A DNA stretch of 64,000 nt from Asparagopsis taxiformis. Its lineage: Eukaryota > Rhodophyta > Florideophyceae > Bonnemaisoniales > Bonnemaisoniaceae. Where the stretch lies: NCBI GenBank assembly GCA_030407315.1, contig JALQPE010002243.1:35107-99106 (forward strand), read 5' to 3'. Positions within the stretch are counted from its first letter, which is position 1. Every line of letters begins with the position of its first letter. The translations under genes and the position numbers were made by a program. The notes under the pieces were generated by a model. That model did not search any database. It was not told where the DNA came from and saw only the letters and a program-made list of their open reading frames with translations. Below are positions 53,390 to 63,780 of this stretch, piece after piece.

Positions 53390-55419
53390 GGCTAGCTTGT
53401 CTGCTGGGCGACTGGGCGGTATTGGCGTACGATGAAGCGGGACTGGTGGTGTTTAAATGACATTTGTTGTTTGAAGATGGATGTATGTGTTCGACTAAAA
53501 TGTAGTAAGAGGATGAAATTGTTTATGTTTGATGGGCGTCGCATGTTGGGGGACTTTATGTCGTGTGGGGCAATAATATCTCAGGTATTTGAAGCAGACA
53601 GCAATCGCTTGAGCGCATATGCGTTTCTACTTCACTGAAGACAGCTGTCTGAACAAATTTGTTCTTGAGACATCGCTCTGCTCTGCTCCGCAATTTGTTC
53701 ACAGATTTTTGTACAACAGAGACTGTGTGAAAAGAGAGTGAGACTTTCGTGTGTGTTAGCAATGAAGAAAGAGTGCCCTGTTAGTACTGTTGATTGATCC
53801 TTGAAAGGCAGAAATGATTTTCGACACTGGAAACGCATCACGACTCCCTCCTCCACCATCTATACGCGCGATCATTGCGCAAAGTTCTGGAAGAAAGCTG
53901 CACTCAACGCTACACCTCTTCCAACATGGTTGAGGTCGAAATGGGATATCTCATATGTTCAATATCCACACGCACACGAGCAAGGGCCTATATCTAGCGG
54001 TTAATTTTTGATAATTTGTGGCTATGAAAGAGATATCTTTGTTCGAGCATGACTGTATCATTCGCGTGAAAACCTAGGTACATCGATGCGAACTAGTGAG
54101 TGGGTGAGCAAGCGAACGAATAGTGAATTGGAAGCATACATCATTTTGCGAGGTTTACGATCAATGAAAACAACCTGAAACTGAATTAAATTAGTCTAGT
54201 TCATTCAATCTATGCTTTCACGCTCTACATACGTAGTCAATCCGTGCGCGCTATGCACTGCGACAGAGGCAAGTTTTCCATTTTCTGTGGCATGATCGGG
54301 CAGACACTTGCGACTGGCACGTCATTAAAGTCTGTGCACATGGCTTCGTGGAATCGATGGCGGTCGATCGACTGCGCACGCGCTTTCGATCTCACCAACA
54401 CCGACCGCCAACGAGTAAGTTTAACGCGTCCGCGAAGTGATGGAAGAAGAAGTGACGCCTCCTGTGGCAGGATTCTATAGAATCGTCTATAGACGATCAG
54501 GATCCCGCCGTAAATGGCTATTCAGAATCTCGCATCCAGTGCCTGAAGAACCCATCAGCAATATGTTAGTGTCTTGGGAACGAATGTTGAAAGCTTTCAG
54601 GCGAGGTTCTGGACTTGCGGTACGGCAAATCTCCGGTCGTGCTGCTCGACAAAGTTCGGGCCTCACTATCCAGCAAGGTTCTGGTCACTGGCCGAGTGGC
54701 ACTCGGCTAGAACAGGTTCAGGTATCTCTGTTCATGCTAGTTTGAGCACAAATGACTGCGAGCGTATGGATAGAAACGAATTAGGAATTGTGGGTACTTC
54801 CGGACAGATATCTGGATGGTATGGAAGTGGCTACTGTCGCAGACCATCTGAGTGGTTAGTGGCACACCTTCAGATCTGTAACTTGGGTGTTCTGTCAGAA
54901 GACTTTGGTCGAGTAGGATCCGCTGGCAGTGTTGGGGCCAGGTGGATCGGGTGCCTCTATGATCCATACAGACTCCTTAGCATCGGTTATCGAGTATTCC
55001 TGTAGCAGCACTGCGGTTTCATTCAAATATGTACCGTCGTATGGAAACAACCTCTACAATCGCCTTCGCTACCATCTTCAAAACCACGTTCTGTTTCTCC
55101 TTGTACTTCACACTTTTCCAATTCGTCACTCCCTCACTATTGTCGATTCCAGTCAGGCTTCTCATTAGCTGCAGCGCCTTGAATACATCTCTTATTTGAT
55201 ACTCGGTTTCCTGCACCATTCGCTGCACCCTCCGTATAAACAGGCAATGTCCATTTTCATTGTCTATGCTAAACCGCGGATTTGTATCTCAGCACTCATC
55301 TAGCTTCTGCCGATAGAAAACAGTAATGATAATCATTCCACACTTCCCATTCATACGGAATCACTCCAGAAAAACATCAACTCCTTCATTGTCCACTTCC
55401 TAGCCGTAAGTTCTGGTGA
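53390..55419. other. Unassigned interior of the long-arm element, right part
   Basis: Overlapping plus frames at 54437-54745 and 54574-55005 have no recognisable domain. They run over a stretch where GTTCTGG/AGTTCGGG-like phrases recur. Confidence 0.3.
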
Positions 55420-56109
55420 CAGAATCACCATAGCAATCCTTGCAGTCTGCATCACACAGATCATCTTACGCAGTGCGTGCTGCCCAGGTCGTTATTCGGC
55501 CCTATCCAGAAACACTTTCAGGCCTAGTGCAACCAGTAGATCTGAAATGGAAATGGACGTCCGGTGAATGACCTGCGCAATTGCATTGCTGGCCAGCCCA
55601 GAAATTCTAAAACTTCAGTCAGAAAAAAATTGCAAAATTATATCGATTTGGGCGGTCGAAAGTGCCGTACGGCACACCCCATCTCAAAAACATGTTCACA
55701 TGTGCATGTTTTTGAGAATGGCTCAAAATTCAAATCAGGGTGTCTAATCTGGCCACAACGGCCCCAAAAGAAGCCAGCCGACGCCCCGAGCGGGGCCATC
55801 GCTGGCTTCTGTAAGCACCAACTGTAAGCAAAGCCACATCTCACGAAGGGTCAATTCCAGGCTCAGGCTCAATACGCCAGGGCGAAGTTTTGGTCCTTGT
55901 TTCGGCATACTCCCACCCCACTTTCTCACGACAAACACTACTCACCCATCATGCTGCACATACTACGTGCACTTCGTATGAGCAGTGGGCCCGCCTGCGT
56001 GGTTGCTGTAATGCGTAGATGTGAGTAGCACACGAACAACCCAAAATTGATGTCTGGTGGATGTCCGGCTCAATTGCATTGCTGGCCAGCCCAGAAATTC
56101 TAAAATTTC
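55420..56109 (-). repeat. Right long inverted arm
   Basis: The near-exact reverse complement of 50300-50990. Confidence 0.85.
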
Positions 56110-56520
56110 GGGCAGAAAAAATTGTGAAAAATCATCGATTTTGGCGGTCGAAAGTGCCGTACGGCACACCCCCATCTCAAAAACATGTTCACATGTGCAT
56201 GTTTTTGAGAATAGCCCAAATTTTAATTGAAATCAAGGTATCTAATTTGGCCACAACGGTCCCAGAAACCGGCCGCCGCCCCGAGCGGGGTCATCGCTGG
56301 CTTCTGTAAGCACCAACTGTAAGCCAAAATCGCGTCTTACGAAGGGTCGATTCCAGGCTGAATACGTCAGGGACTCGTCTTGGTCCTTCTTTCATCATGG
56401 TCCCGCCCCACTCTCTCACGACGAACACTACTGGACGTCTGCTGGATGTCCAGCTCGATTGCATTGCTGGCCAGCCCAGAAATTCTAAAATTTCCGAAAA
56501 ATCAATTTGGTGGCCCACCA
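56110..56520 (-). repeat. Additional diverged copy of the arm repeat
   Basis: It repeats the CGGTCGAAAGTGCCGTACGG palindrome region, the CAAAAACATGTTCACATG hairpin and the GCTGGCCAGCCCAGAAATTC block of the right arm with many substitutions. Confidence 0.7.
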
Positions 56521-56819
56521 TCTCCTGTGCCGAAAATTCCCGCAGTCACTTCTGATATACTATATCGTAGTAGTAGTAGTAGTCTAGACGTGTTTCGCAC
56601 TTGTACGCATCAGGGAAGGCTGCACGGAAGGTTGAGACTACGCTACTTGTGTACCGCGTCGTCTGAAATAGCGAGTAGTGTTTGTTGTATAGTTGTGGAG
56701 TATGCGTCTAGTGGTTTGTAAAGCTTGCAGAACGGGATAGGGATGTGGGTGGCCCTATTTTATGAATACATGAGTACCAATATTCAGGGTTAACAAAGCG
56801 GAAAGGCATAGGCTCATAC

Positions 56820-57510
56820 ATGTTTGAGATTGCATAGTGGAGAAAATATTTACATCGAAATTTACATGGAGCAGATGGAGGTTTTAAGGATGAGGTATGA
56901 GAGGAAGAAAATTCTTCTGTGGTATGAGGATGTGTTCTGTGGGGGGATGGAATCTTGGGATGGTACAGGGGGAGGTGGAAATGTACGGAGTGCGGGTTTA
57001 GATTGGAGTGTGATTCGGAGAGGAGTGCCGACGAGCATATTATGGGGATTGGGGAGACGCTGCGGGGTGTTGGGGTAGTGAGGGCGGAGGAGGTGTTTAG
57101 GTGGGACCGTAGGAGGGTGCGGTTGAAGGCGCCGAGAGGAGGGGTTTTTAGGAAAGTGAGGAGAAAGAGGGGGAGGGGGTGGCGTCTGTTCTGGCTGTGG
57201 TGAGTGGGGATGTGATGGAGAAGAAGGGGGTTATTGTATTTGAGGAGGGAGGGGAGTGGGAGGATGGGTGCGAAGTGGGGGGTTGATATGTGGTTCAGAG
57301 CGGGGAGGTTTCTGGGGAGATGGCGGGGGAGCGGGAGCGTCGGCCGGTGGTGGTGGTGTATACGGTATCGAAGATGCGGATGTCGTGGGGGCATGGAGCA
57401 GCTGAGGGAGGGAGGGGTGGAGCAGGTCGGGTACGGGATGGGGAGTGAGAGGTTTTCGAAGAGTAAGCTGCAGGGGAAGTTTGTGGAGAGGGCGAAGGAG
57501 AGGGGTTGAA
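56820..57510 (+). pseudogene. Possible eroded ORF with a zinc-finger-like motif
   Basis: A G-rich plus strand. One frame (56955-57203) contains WKCTECGFRLECDSERSADEH, a CxxC...C...H arrangement. Another frame further on contains RPVVVVYTVSKMRMSWGHG. The two are not in one frame. The long minus-strand frame opposite (57568-56708) is Pro/His/Ser-rich and looks like an antisense artefact. The function is unknown. Confidence 0.2.
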
Positions 57511-57596
57511 GGTAGAGGAGAGAGGGTATTGAAGAACAATATGTTTCAAAGGTGATGGGGAAGACCATGGTCGAGGAGATAGGGGGTGTTTTGCCC

Positions 57597-58114
57597 TATT
57601 CTGAGGTAGTATGAGGACTGGTTATACGAAATCTGTACGGTAGAGCAGAAAAGTAGGTATGGAATGGAGGTGTGCAACGTGGAAGCGGGGATAGGTAGCT
57701 GAAAATGCGTGCTAGAGTGGTATTGGGGGTGTTTGAGGTACAGTACGGGGGAGGTGAGCACCAACAGGAAGGGGGTGTGAGCGAGAGGATGAAAAAATTA
57801 AAGACGAAATTGGTGTCGACCGACAAGGAAAAATAGAGTGGTCGCCGTGATGGATGCGGACATCCAAGTCGAGCACGGCGGCAGAAATTTCTGGGGTCGA
57901 AATTTTTGAATTTCTGAACCGGCGCCCGTCCTAGGTGGACATAGACATGGCGGAAGTCCATCCCGAGGGGACATCCGTGGTACTAGAAACAATGGATGTC
58001 GCCCTAGTAATACTAGACGTACTAGACCGCATGGACGTCCGGTTCTAGGCGGACATCCAAAAATACTGGAGAACATGGACGTCCGCCTAGTAATACTAGG
58101 TGTACTAGAGGTTG
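57597..58114. repeat. Right subterminal region of the 10.7-kb insertion
   Basis: Repeated CTAGTAATACTAG and GGACGTCC/GGACATCC units near 57860-58110 mirror those at the left end (47446-47700). No gene is seen. Confidence 0.5.
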
Positions 58115-58150
58115 TGGACGTCCGCGTCCATTTCCGAGAACACAGACGAT

Positions 58151-60518
58151 ATTCGTCGCACACCGTAGCGATACGAGCTGACGACCGCCCCTTTCTGCTT
58201 CCAGATTGGCTTCGACTTCGACGAGCGCACTCTGCGCCGTCTGCTGAGCAGTCACCGCAGCGTCACAGCGAGCTCGAAGATTCGCTAGCGCCGCCCGATC
58301 ACCCTCAGCCTCCTTCCTGTACGCCGCTGCACGACCTTGCAACTTCCCGATGTCTTCGTGCATACGCTCAATACGCGCAGCGTCTTCTTCGACCTTGCGT
58401 TTTAGCGCGGCTTCGCGCTCCTCCGATTCCGCCAACGTCTTCCGAGTCTCGCGCAGGACCGACACGGCTTCGTCACGTGCCTCAGACGCATCATCGCGCG
58501 CCTTGATTGCCTCGTCGAGCGCTCTGGTGGCCGCGCTAAGACGCCCCAAGGCCTCGTCCCGAGCTTGCGCGACCGACGTCACACGCGACAACGCTTCATC
58601 TCGGCCCTGCTTGGCCGAAGAAAGTTGAGTTTGTAGCCCGTCTGCCGCCGACGAACCAGCGACTACACCAGCGTCGTCACCAGCCACCGCCGTGGGCGCT
58701 TCTGCACCCTCGCCAACAACCGCCGAACCCGATGCCGCGCCGCTAGCCGTCGCCGCACTTGCACCCGCTTCGCCAGGCATGTTGGTGGCGCCTTGACCCT
58801 GAGTGGCTTTCTTCAGTTCTTGTAACTCGTTGTACACCTTCACGTACTCCGCCCGCAGCGCCGCGTCCAAATGCGCAACGTCGATAGGAGCCCGTGGTGC
58901 TTCGGAGAACAACGAGTAACGCCCATCGCGGAACCGCCGGCGCTCAACGGCCAACAACGCGGCCATCCCAAGGTACTGCGCATATTCCCGCGAATTCGTT
59001 GCGCGCATCACATGCAACTCGTTAGAAGACAACGCCGACAAGACAGCATCCACGGTAACGACGTCGCCCGCTTCTAGATGCGCGAACGCGCTACGTGAAG
59101 GGTTGCGCGGCGACTTCAATAGCAAGTGAAGGATCTCCGTATGCCTGTGAACTCCGAGCGCGCCATGCGCCCAATCCACGACGCCGCGTTCCGCGCTCCA
59201 CGGTAGCCACTGGCCACCCTCATTGAAGTCCACGCCGGGAGCCACGTCGAAGACAGGCGTCTCGTCCCATGGACACGCGCGATGCTCCGACAAGAGACTT
59301 TCTAAATGCGCGACTGAATAGGTGCCGTCACGAACGACCGCCGCAGCGCCGACGCTCTCGATACCGGCGATGAGCCGGTCGCTCAAGCGAACGAAACGAC
59401 GCTCGACGAACGCGAGATGAAGCCAGGCGCAGGCCACCATCACGACCCATTCGCTAAGCGCCACGGCCCAGAAGTAGGAACGCGTCTCGACCGGAACATC
59501 AAGACCAAGAAGGACAGATGGTGCATAATGGAAGACGCACGGTAGTGGAACGGACAGCGATTCGGGAGCGTCAGGCCAGTCGCGCGGGTCGTAGCGCGGA
59601 AAAAAGGAACTCACGCGATCTTCTGGGAACTCGCGAAATTCGACGTCGCGATGCGTAACGAAGTAACCGGTCGTGCGACGCAAGCGCAATTCACGACGCG
59701 CCTCGGAGCGCATCCCCGCGTCGAAAAACCAAGGCTCACTAACTTCTCCCTCCCGTCCAACATCATTCCAGGGGACGCCGCCGTTCAACAAGAAACCGGC
59801 ACTAGGCGCCGCCGCCCAGGGGTCAAGATGCGCGAACTCGTCGCGACGCATTGTGCGAAGACGCGCCAAGTGACGCACCAACCGCTCATCCCGCCGCGTC
59901 CTCCAGGAAGTAAGTGTCACAAGGAAGGTTCGAAGGTACAGCCAAGTCGCACCACGCCGCCTCGCGTCGCGCATCCCATACGGCTTGCGCGTTCTTGTGG
60001 CCAGGTAGCACCGCGTAGCGGTTGACATCGGCGATACGCGTCCATAGGAAACGCCGCGGAAAGTATTGGACGCGACTCAATTCGGACCAAGTTGGCATCG
60101 CGCGCGGCAGGAACCGGAACGCAGAAGGGTCGTCGTAACGCGCACGCGGAGCGGACGGGGGACGGCGCTGCGCGGCCGAAGGAAGCGACACGGAAGAAGG
60201 AGCAGGTACGGAACGAAGAGGCACGCCAACGTTGGCACGACTCCCAGCCGCGGGTGTAGCGGTTACGTCCACCGTCGCAACAACGCCCGATGACGCACCG
60301 ACATTATCCGCGTTATGCGCACTCGACGACGCGGCAACCGGCGCGCTGGTAGACGACGCTTGAGCCATTGACAGATAAAATGGGCTCTCGGGGCTCATAG
60401 GAGATGGCGAAGCGGGACGCGGAGTCGCCAATGGCGAACGTATCGGCGTTGCAGCTTCTTCGCCGGAAGGGACGCTGGCGCGCAGCCAGCTGGGGAGAGT
60501 ATCACCGTCGTGCGCCAT
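58151..60518 (-). pseudogene. Element C antisense ORF, first and largest segment
   Basis: Start at ATG 60518 (MAHDGDTLPSW); the frame extends to 60554 without another ATG. The N-terminus is Ala/Ser/Pro-rich. The central part corresponds to that of A and D but is diverged (FRFLPRAMPTWSEL, VPSNLPCDTYFLEDA, PWFFDAGMRSEARREL, LSVPLPCVFHYAPSVLLG). A long heptad-rich coiled coil runs about 58640-58200. A 1-nt shift occurs near 59890. With the segments at 47409-47021 and 34933-34870 the total is about 2820 nt, or about 940 codons. The minus-strand leader (60519-60660) is a strong pyrimidine tract. Confidence 0.72.
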
Positions 60519-60693
60519 GGCGAGAGCGACCGCGTGCGACAACGAGCGAAGCAACGAATGCGAGTGACCGAGGAGAGAAGAAGGATAAAAAGAGAGAGAG
60601 AGGATCGACAGGAGAAGAGTGGACAGAGAGACAGAAAAGGGGAAAGGATACGCAGGAAGAGATGACGCGCGGGGACGCGCTGTGATGTTAGTC

Positions 60694-60701
60694 GGGGGGA
60701 G
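60694..60701 (+). promoter_or_regulatory. Polypurine tract of element C
   Basis: GGGGGGAG directly before the 3' LTR. A hairpin GCGCG-GGGA-CGCGC lies at 60667-60680. Confidence 0.7.
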
Positions 60702-61487
60702 TGTGGTGCAATTTATGCCGCTAACGCGAACGCGGGTTGAAGCGATATCGACGAGTTGAGTCCGCGTGCATCCGCGCTGAGTTAGCTAGTAAGCGAGCGT
60801 ACGCGTGGCGAACCGATTACGTGTCCGGTGCACCTGCGCGAACGCGTGCGATTGCGAACCCGGCGCCACGTGTAGCGATTTCTACGAATTTCCCTTTATT
60901 TCCCCTTTTTGGGTTTTTTATGACGAAAGTCTTTTTCCCAAATATTTCCCTTTTGCGAGCGAGCGGCCGCCGGCCGGCCACGGTAGGACAGCCTGTCCTT
61001 TAGTAGTTAGCTATTAATGGTCGTTCAGCTTCGCACCTTACCAATAAACAGCCAGCATCTTCGCAGCTACGAGTTAAGCGTTTAGCGAATCGCGAGGACC
61101 GATTGCGTTGAAACGTTGCGTGCGGGTTGCTCACGATCGCTGACGTTCGCGTGCGCGCTGCGCATCAACCGATCGTCGAACCGCGTCGCACCGCGATAGC
61201 GCGCGTTGCGTCGCACGCCACTAGGCCAGGGATTTACGACCCCTGTGTGGATCGCGTTGTGCTCGAGTTTACTCGGCGATCTCACCCTGAGATCACGGCT
61301 TGCGCCGGCCCGCGAATCCCGTGTTGCGATCGTTCCCTACGCGTTCCGCCGTTGTACCACCCGTTCGCCAGCGCGACCGAGCGACGCGCGAACGCAAGTT
61401 CAACCAGCGCGTTACGGTTCTTCCTCGCCCTGACACGGCTGCAATTCTAGAACTCCCTTAGCGATCTCCATCCCGGCTGGTCCTACA
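60702..61487 (+). repeat. Element C 3' LTR
   Basis: 786 bp. It differs from the 5' LTR by four substitutions and one single-base deletion by eye. Confidence 0.93.
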
Positions 61488-61492
61488 GCTGG
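61488..61492 (+). repeat. Target-site duplication of element C, right copy
   Basis: GCTGG, matching 25430-25434. Confidence 0.9.
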
Positions 61493-63624
61493 GAGCTACG
61501 TTGCTCCAGTAGCAGAACGAAAATAAGCCCAATGAATGGGTACCGATTGGGTACTGGTCGAAGACCCTTAACGAAACCGAACGCGGTTACTCGGCGACCA
61601 AGCGCGAGTGCTACTCCGTCGTTTGGGCGATAAAGTCGCTCCGACCCTACGTAGAGGGGTCAGCGGTTTTCCGTACGTACGGACCACGAAGCCTTGCGTT
61701 GGCTGATGACGTTGACGGACGCGTCCGGACGACTACTACGATGGAGGCTACGCGTTGCCGAATTCGATTTCGAGGTTACGTACAGGCCTGGGCGCGTGCA
61801 CCAGGTACCTGACGCTTTATCACGTGTGATATCTACGTATGACGACGGTCGACCCGTCGACGATGACGTACCATCGTAAGGGGACGCGGTCCTCGTGACG
61901 ACTCGCAGTCGGCGACAACCCACACGAAATGGGCAAGGACAGACAACGTCCACACGTAAAAAGGCAACTAATTCCAGGGGTCACGACGACCCGTTGAACG
62001 AGATTCGTGACGAACGAACACCAGCCACGACGGCTGGCCACGATGAACTCGAGTTCAATCACGACGCGTCGCTTGACGACGTTCTTGACGAGGAACCGGA
62101 TTTCCTCGACGAACAGCGCGCTGCTGAAGACGATTCGGCACGCGTGCCACCAGCTGACGTTCAGTTTCCCATTACGAGGGACGAGCTTATCGAAGCTCAA
62201 CGCGAGGACGCGTTCTGTCAAACGATACTGACACGACAGTCCGAGACGCAGGACGCTGCATTCTTCGAAGGCCACGATGGCTTACTCCGACGCCGGAACC
62301 CTCACGTCGAGGAACTTACACAAATCGTTGTGCCGGCTTCGCTACGGCCGCGGCTGCTGGAGCTAACGCACCACCACGTCCTCGCTGGACATCCCGGACA
62401 AACGCGTATGTACTATACCCTACGGAGGACGTACTACTGGCCCGCGATGGCCGCCGACATCCACGCAACGGTACGAAACTGCGTCGGATGTGCGAAGAAC
62501 CGCGTGAAGCTTCGCAAAACGGACGAACCCGTTACGTTTATTTCCGGCCACGGAGCCGCTGCGAGACTATGTATCGACATACTAGGTCCGCTGACGAAGA
62601 CCCCGCGTGGTAACTGATTTATTCTCGTTATAACGGACCGCTTTACGAAGCTAACCAGAGTCGTACCTCTACGAAATATCGATTCCGCCAACGTGGCGAG
62701 CGCGTTCGTCAACGCGTGGGTCTTCTCGTACGGACCCCCACGGACGCTCATAAGCGACAACGGAAAGCAGTTCGCTGCTAAGTTTCTTCCAGCACGTTTG
62801 CAACGAGATTGGCGTAACGAACGTCTTTACGTCGACGTACCACCCCCAAACGAACGGGCAGGTGGAGCGTTACAACAAGGACGATCCTGGCCATGCTTTG
62901 TAATTACGTGAACGAAAACCAGAACGACTGGGATCGATACGCATCGGCGTTAACGTTTGCGTACAACACGCATGTGCATTCGAGCACGGGCACGACGCCC
63001 TTCGACTTGATTCTCACGAATCCACCGCCACCGTTGGCGCTACACACGTCGGTAACGAACCGCGAACTACCTGACGGGGGAGGGCGAGCCACTTACGTGC
63101 GTGAGCTCGCCACAACGATGGATAACGCGTATCGAACGCTGAAGGCCGCGCAGGCACGTTATAAACGAAATTTCGACAAGCGAGTCCGTGTCTCGAACCG
63201 TAACATCCGCGCGGGGGAATACGTATTCATCGACCCGACGGACGGGACTACGAAGGGCACGAAGCTCGGCAACCACGCGTTGGGACCGTTCCGCGTACTA
63301 CGTAACGACGTACGAACGTTCGTCATCCAACGAGGAGACGTAGTTGAACGTGTCAACTCGGACCGCGTTGCGTACGCGCCTACGCCTGCGAACGCACCCC
63401 CGCCGGAGCCATACGATGCCACCGAGGCAGACCTCGACAAGAACCGCGACGGTCCGGCGTATGTAGTAGACGACCTACTCAACCATCGCGTAAACGACGA
63501 CGGTACCCTAGACTTCCTCATGAAGTGGGTCGGGTATCGTAACCCTACGTGGGAGCCCCGCCGGAACGTATCTGAAGAGAGCGTCTCTCGATACTTCGCA
63601 CGCGTGCGACGAGCAACAACGTGA
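61493..63624 (+). pseudogene. pol: Element B pol, second part: RNase H remainder, integrase, chromodomain
   Basis: It continues the frame broken at 25434. RNase H motifs (YWSKTLNETERGYS) are followed by TAG 61510-61512 (just before them), a 1-nt shift near 61670 and TAA 61877-61879. The integrase has the HHCC region (HHHVLAGH, CVGCAKN) and D in LCIDILGPL. TGA 62615-62617 stands where A and D have an Arg-like position (consistent with CGA to TGA). Further shifts lie near 62786 and 62882, around NGQVERYN. The chromodomain (DDLLNHRVNDDGTLDFLMKW, VGYRNPTWEP) is intact and ends at TGA 63622-63624. Five lesions show long decay. Confidence 0.85.
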
Positions 63625-63780
63625 AAGGCCACGACGGCCTCCGCAAACGCACACGAGCGTTGAGTTCAGCGAACGCGTACGCGACGTTGCACGTTGCAAC
63701 AAACGAAGGCGACGAGCCGCACGAACGAGAAGCGAAGGCATAACGAGTGGCCGGGACGTCCACCCTTGCGTTGGGGGGCG
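63625..63780 (+). other. Element B pol-to-LTR spacer with polypurine tract
   Basis: About 155 bp with no antisense ORF. GGGGGG at 63773-63778 followed by CG is the likely PPT. Confidence 0.55.

Larger units (their letters stand above)
50234..56560. mobile_element. 6.3-kb element with long near-perfect inverted arms
   Basis: The outer ends GTATATCAGAA... (50234) and ...TTCTGATATAC (56560) are imperfect inverted repeats over about 100 bp. Inside, 50300-50990 is the near-exact reverse complement of 55420-56109 (about 690 bp). A third, more diverged copy of part of the arm lies at 56110-56520. Arms carry hairpins and the palindrome GTGCCGTACGGCAC. The interior (50991-55419) has no recognised transposase. 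It is probably a foldback or long-TIR DNA transposon. Confidence 0.7.
47410..58150. mobile_element. 10.7-kb insertion bounded by 36-bp terminal inverted repeats
   Basis: ATCGTCTGTGTT... at 47410-47445 is repeated inverted at 58115-58150 with two mismatches. Just inside both ends lie GGACGTCC palindromes and CTAGTAC/CTAGTA repeats. Composition is AT-richer than the surrounding element C. No transposase is recognised, so it looks like a non-autonomous DNA transposon or foldback-type element that has collected other repeats. A target-site duplication was not resolved. Its exact removal restores the element C antisense frame, which supports the limits given. Confidence 0.65.
25435..61487 (+). mobile_element. 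Element C: GC-rich Ty3/gypsy chromodomain element carrying two further insertions
   Basis: It spans 36,053 bp including element D (34939-47020) and the 10.7-kb insertion (47410-58150); without these it is about 13.2 kb. LTRs of 787 and 786 bp differ by 4 substitutions and one 1-nt indel. It has a perfect TSD, PBS, gag, pol, an antisense ORF and a PPT. The coding regions are visibly richer in GCG/CGC triplets than those of A or D. Gag and pol contain frameshifts and stops, so it is not autonomous now. Both guests landed inside the antisense ORF. Confidence 0.93.

Noticed and set aside
56708..57568. 286-residue Pro/His/Ser-rich minus-strand frame
   Set aside because: It looks like the shadow of a G-rich plus strand that has few stops on the complement.
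47401..58160. Target-site duplication of 2 or 9 bp around the 10.7-kb insertion
   Set aside because: Flanks TCGCGCGCG and ATTCGTCGC do not match. An AT dinucleotide is possible but not convincing, and it would break the rejoined antisense frame.
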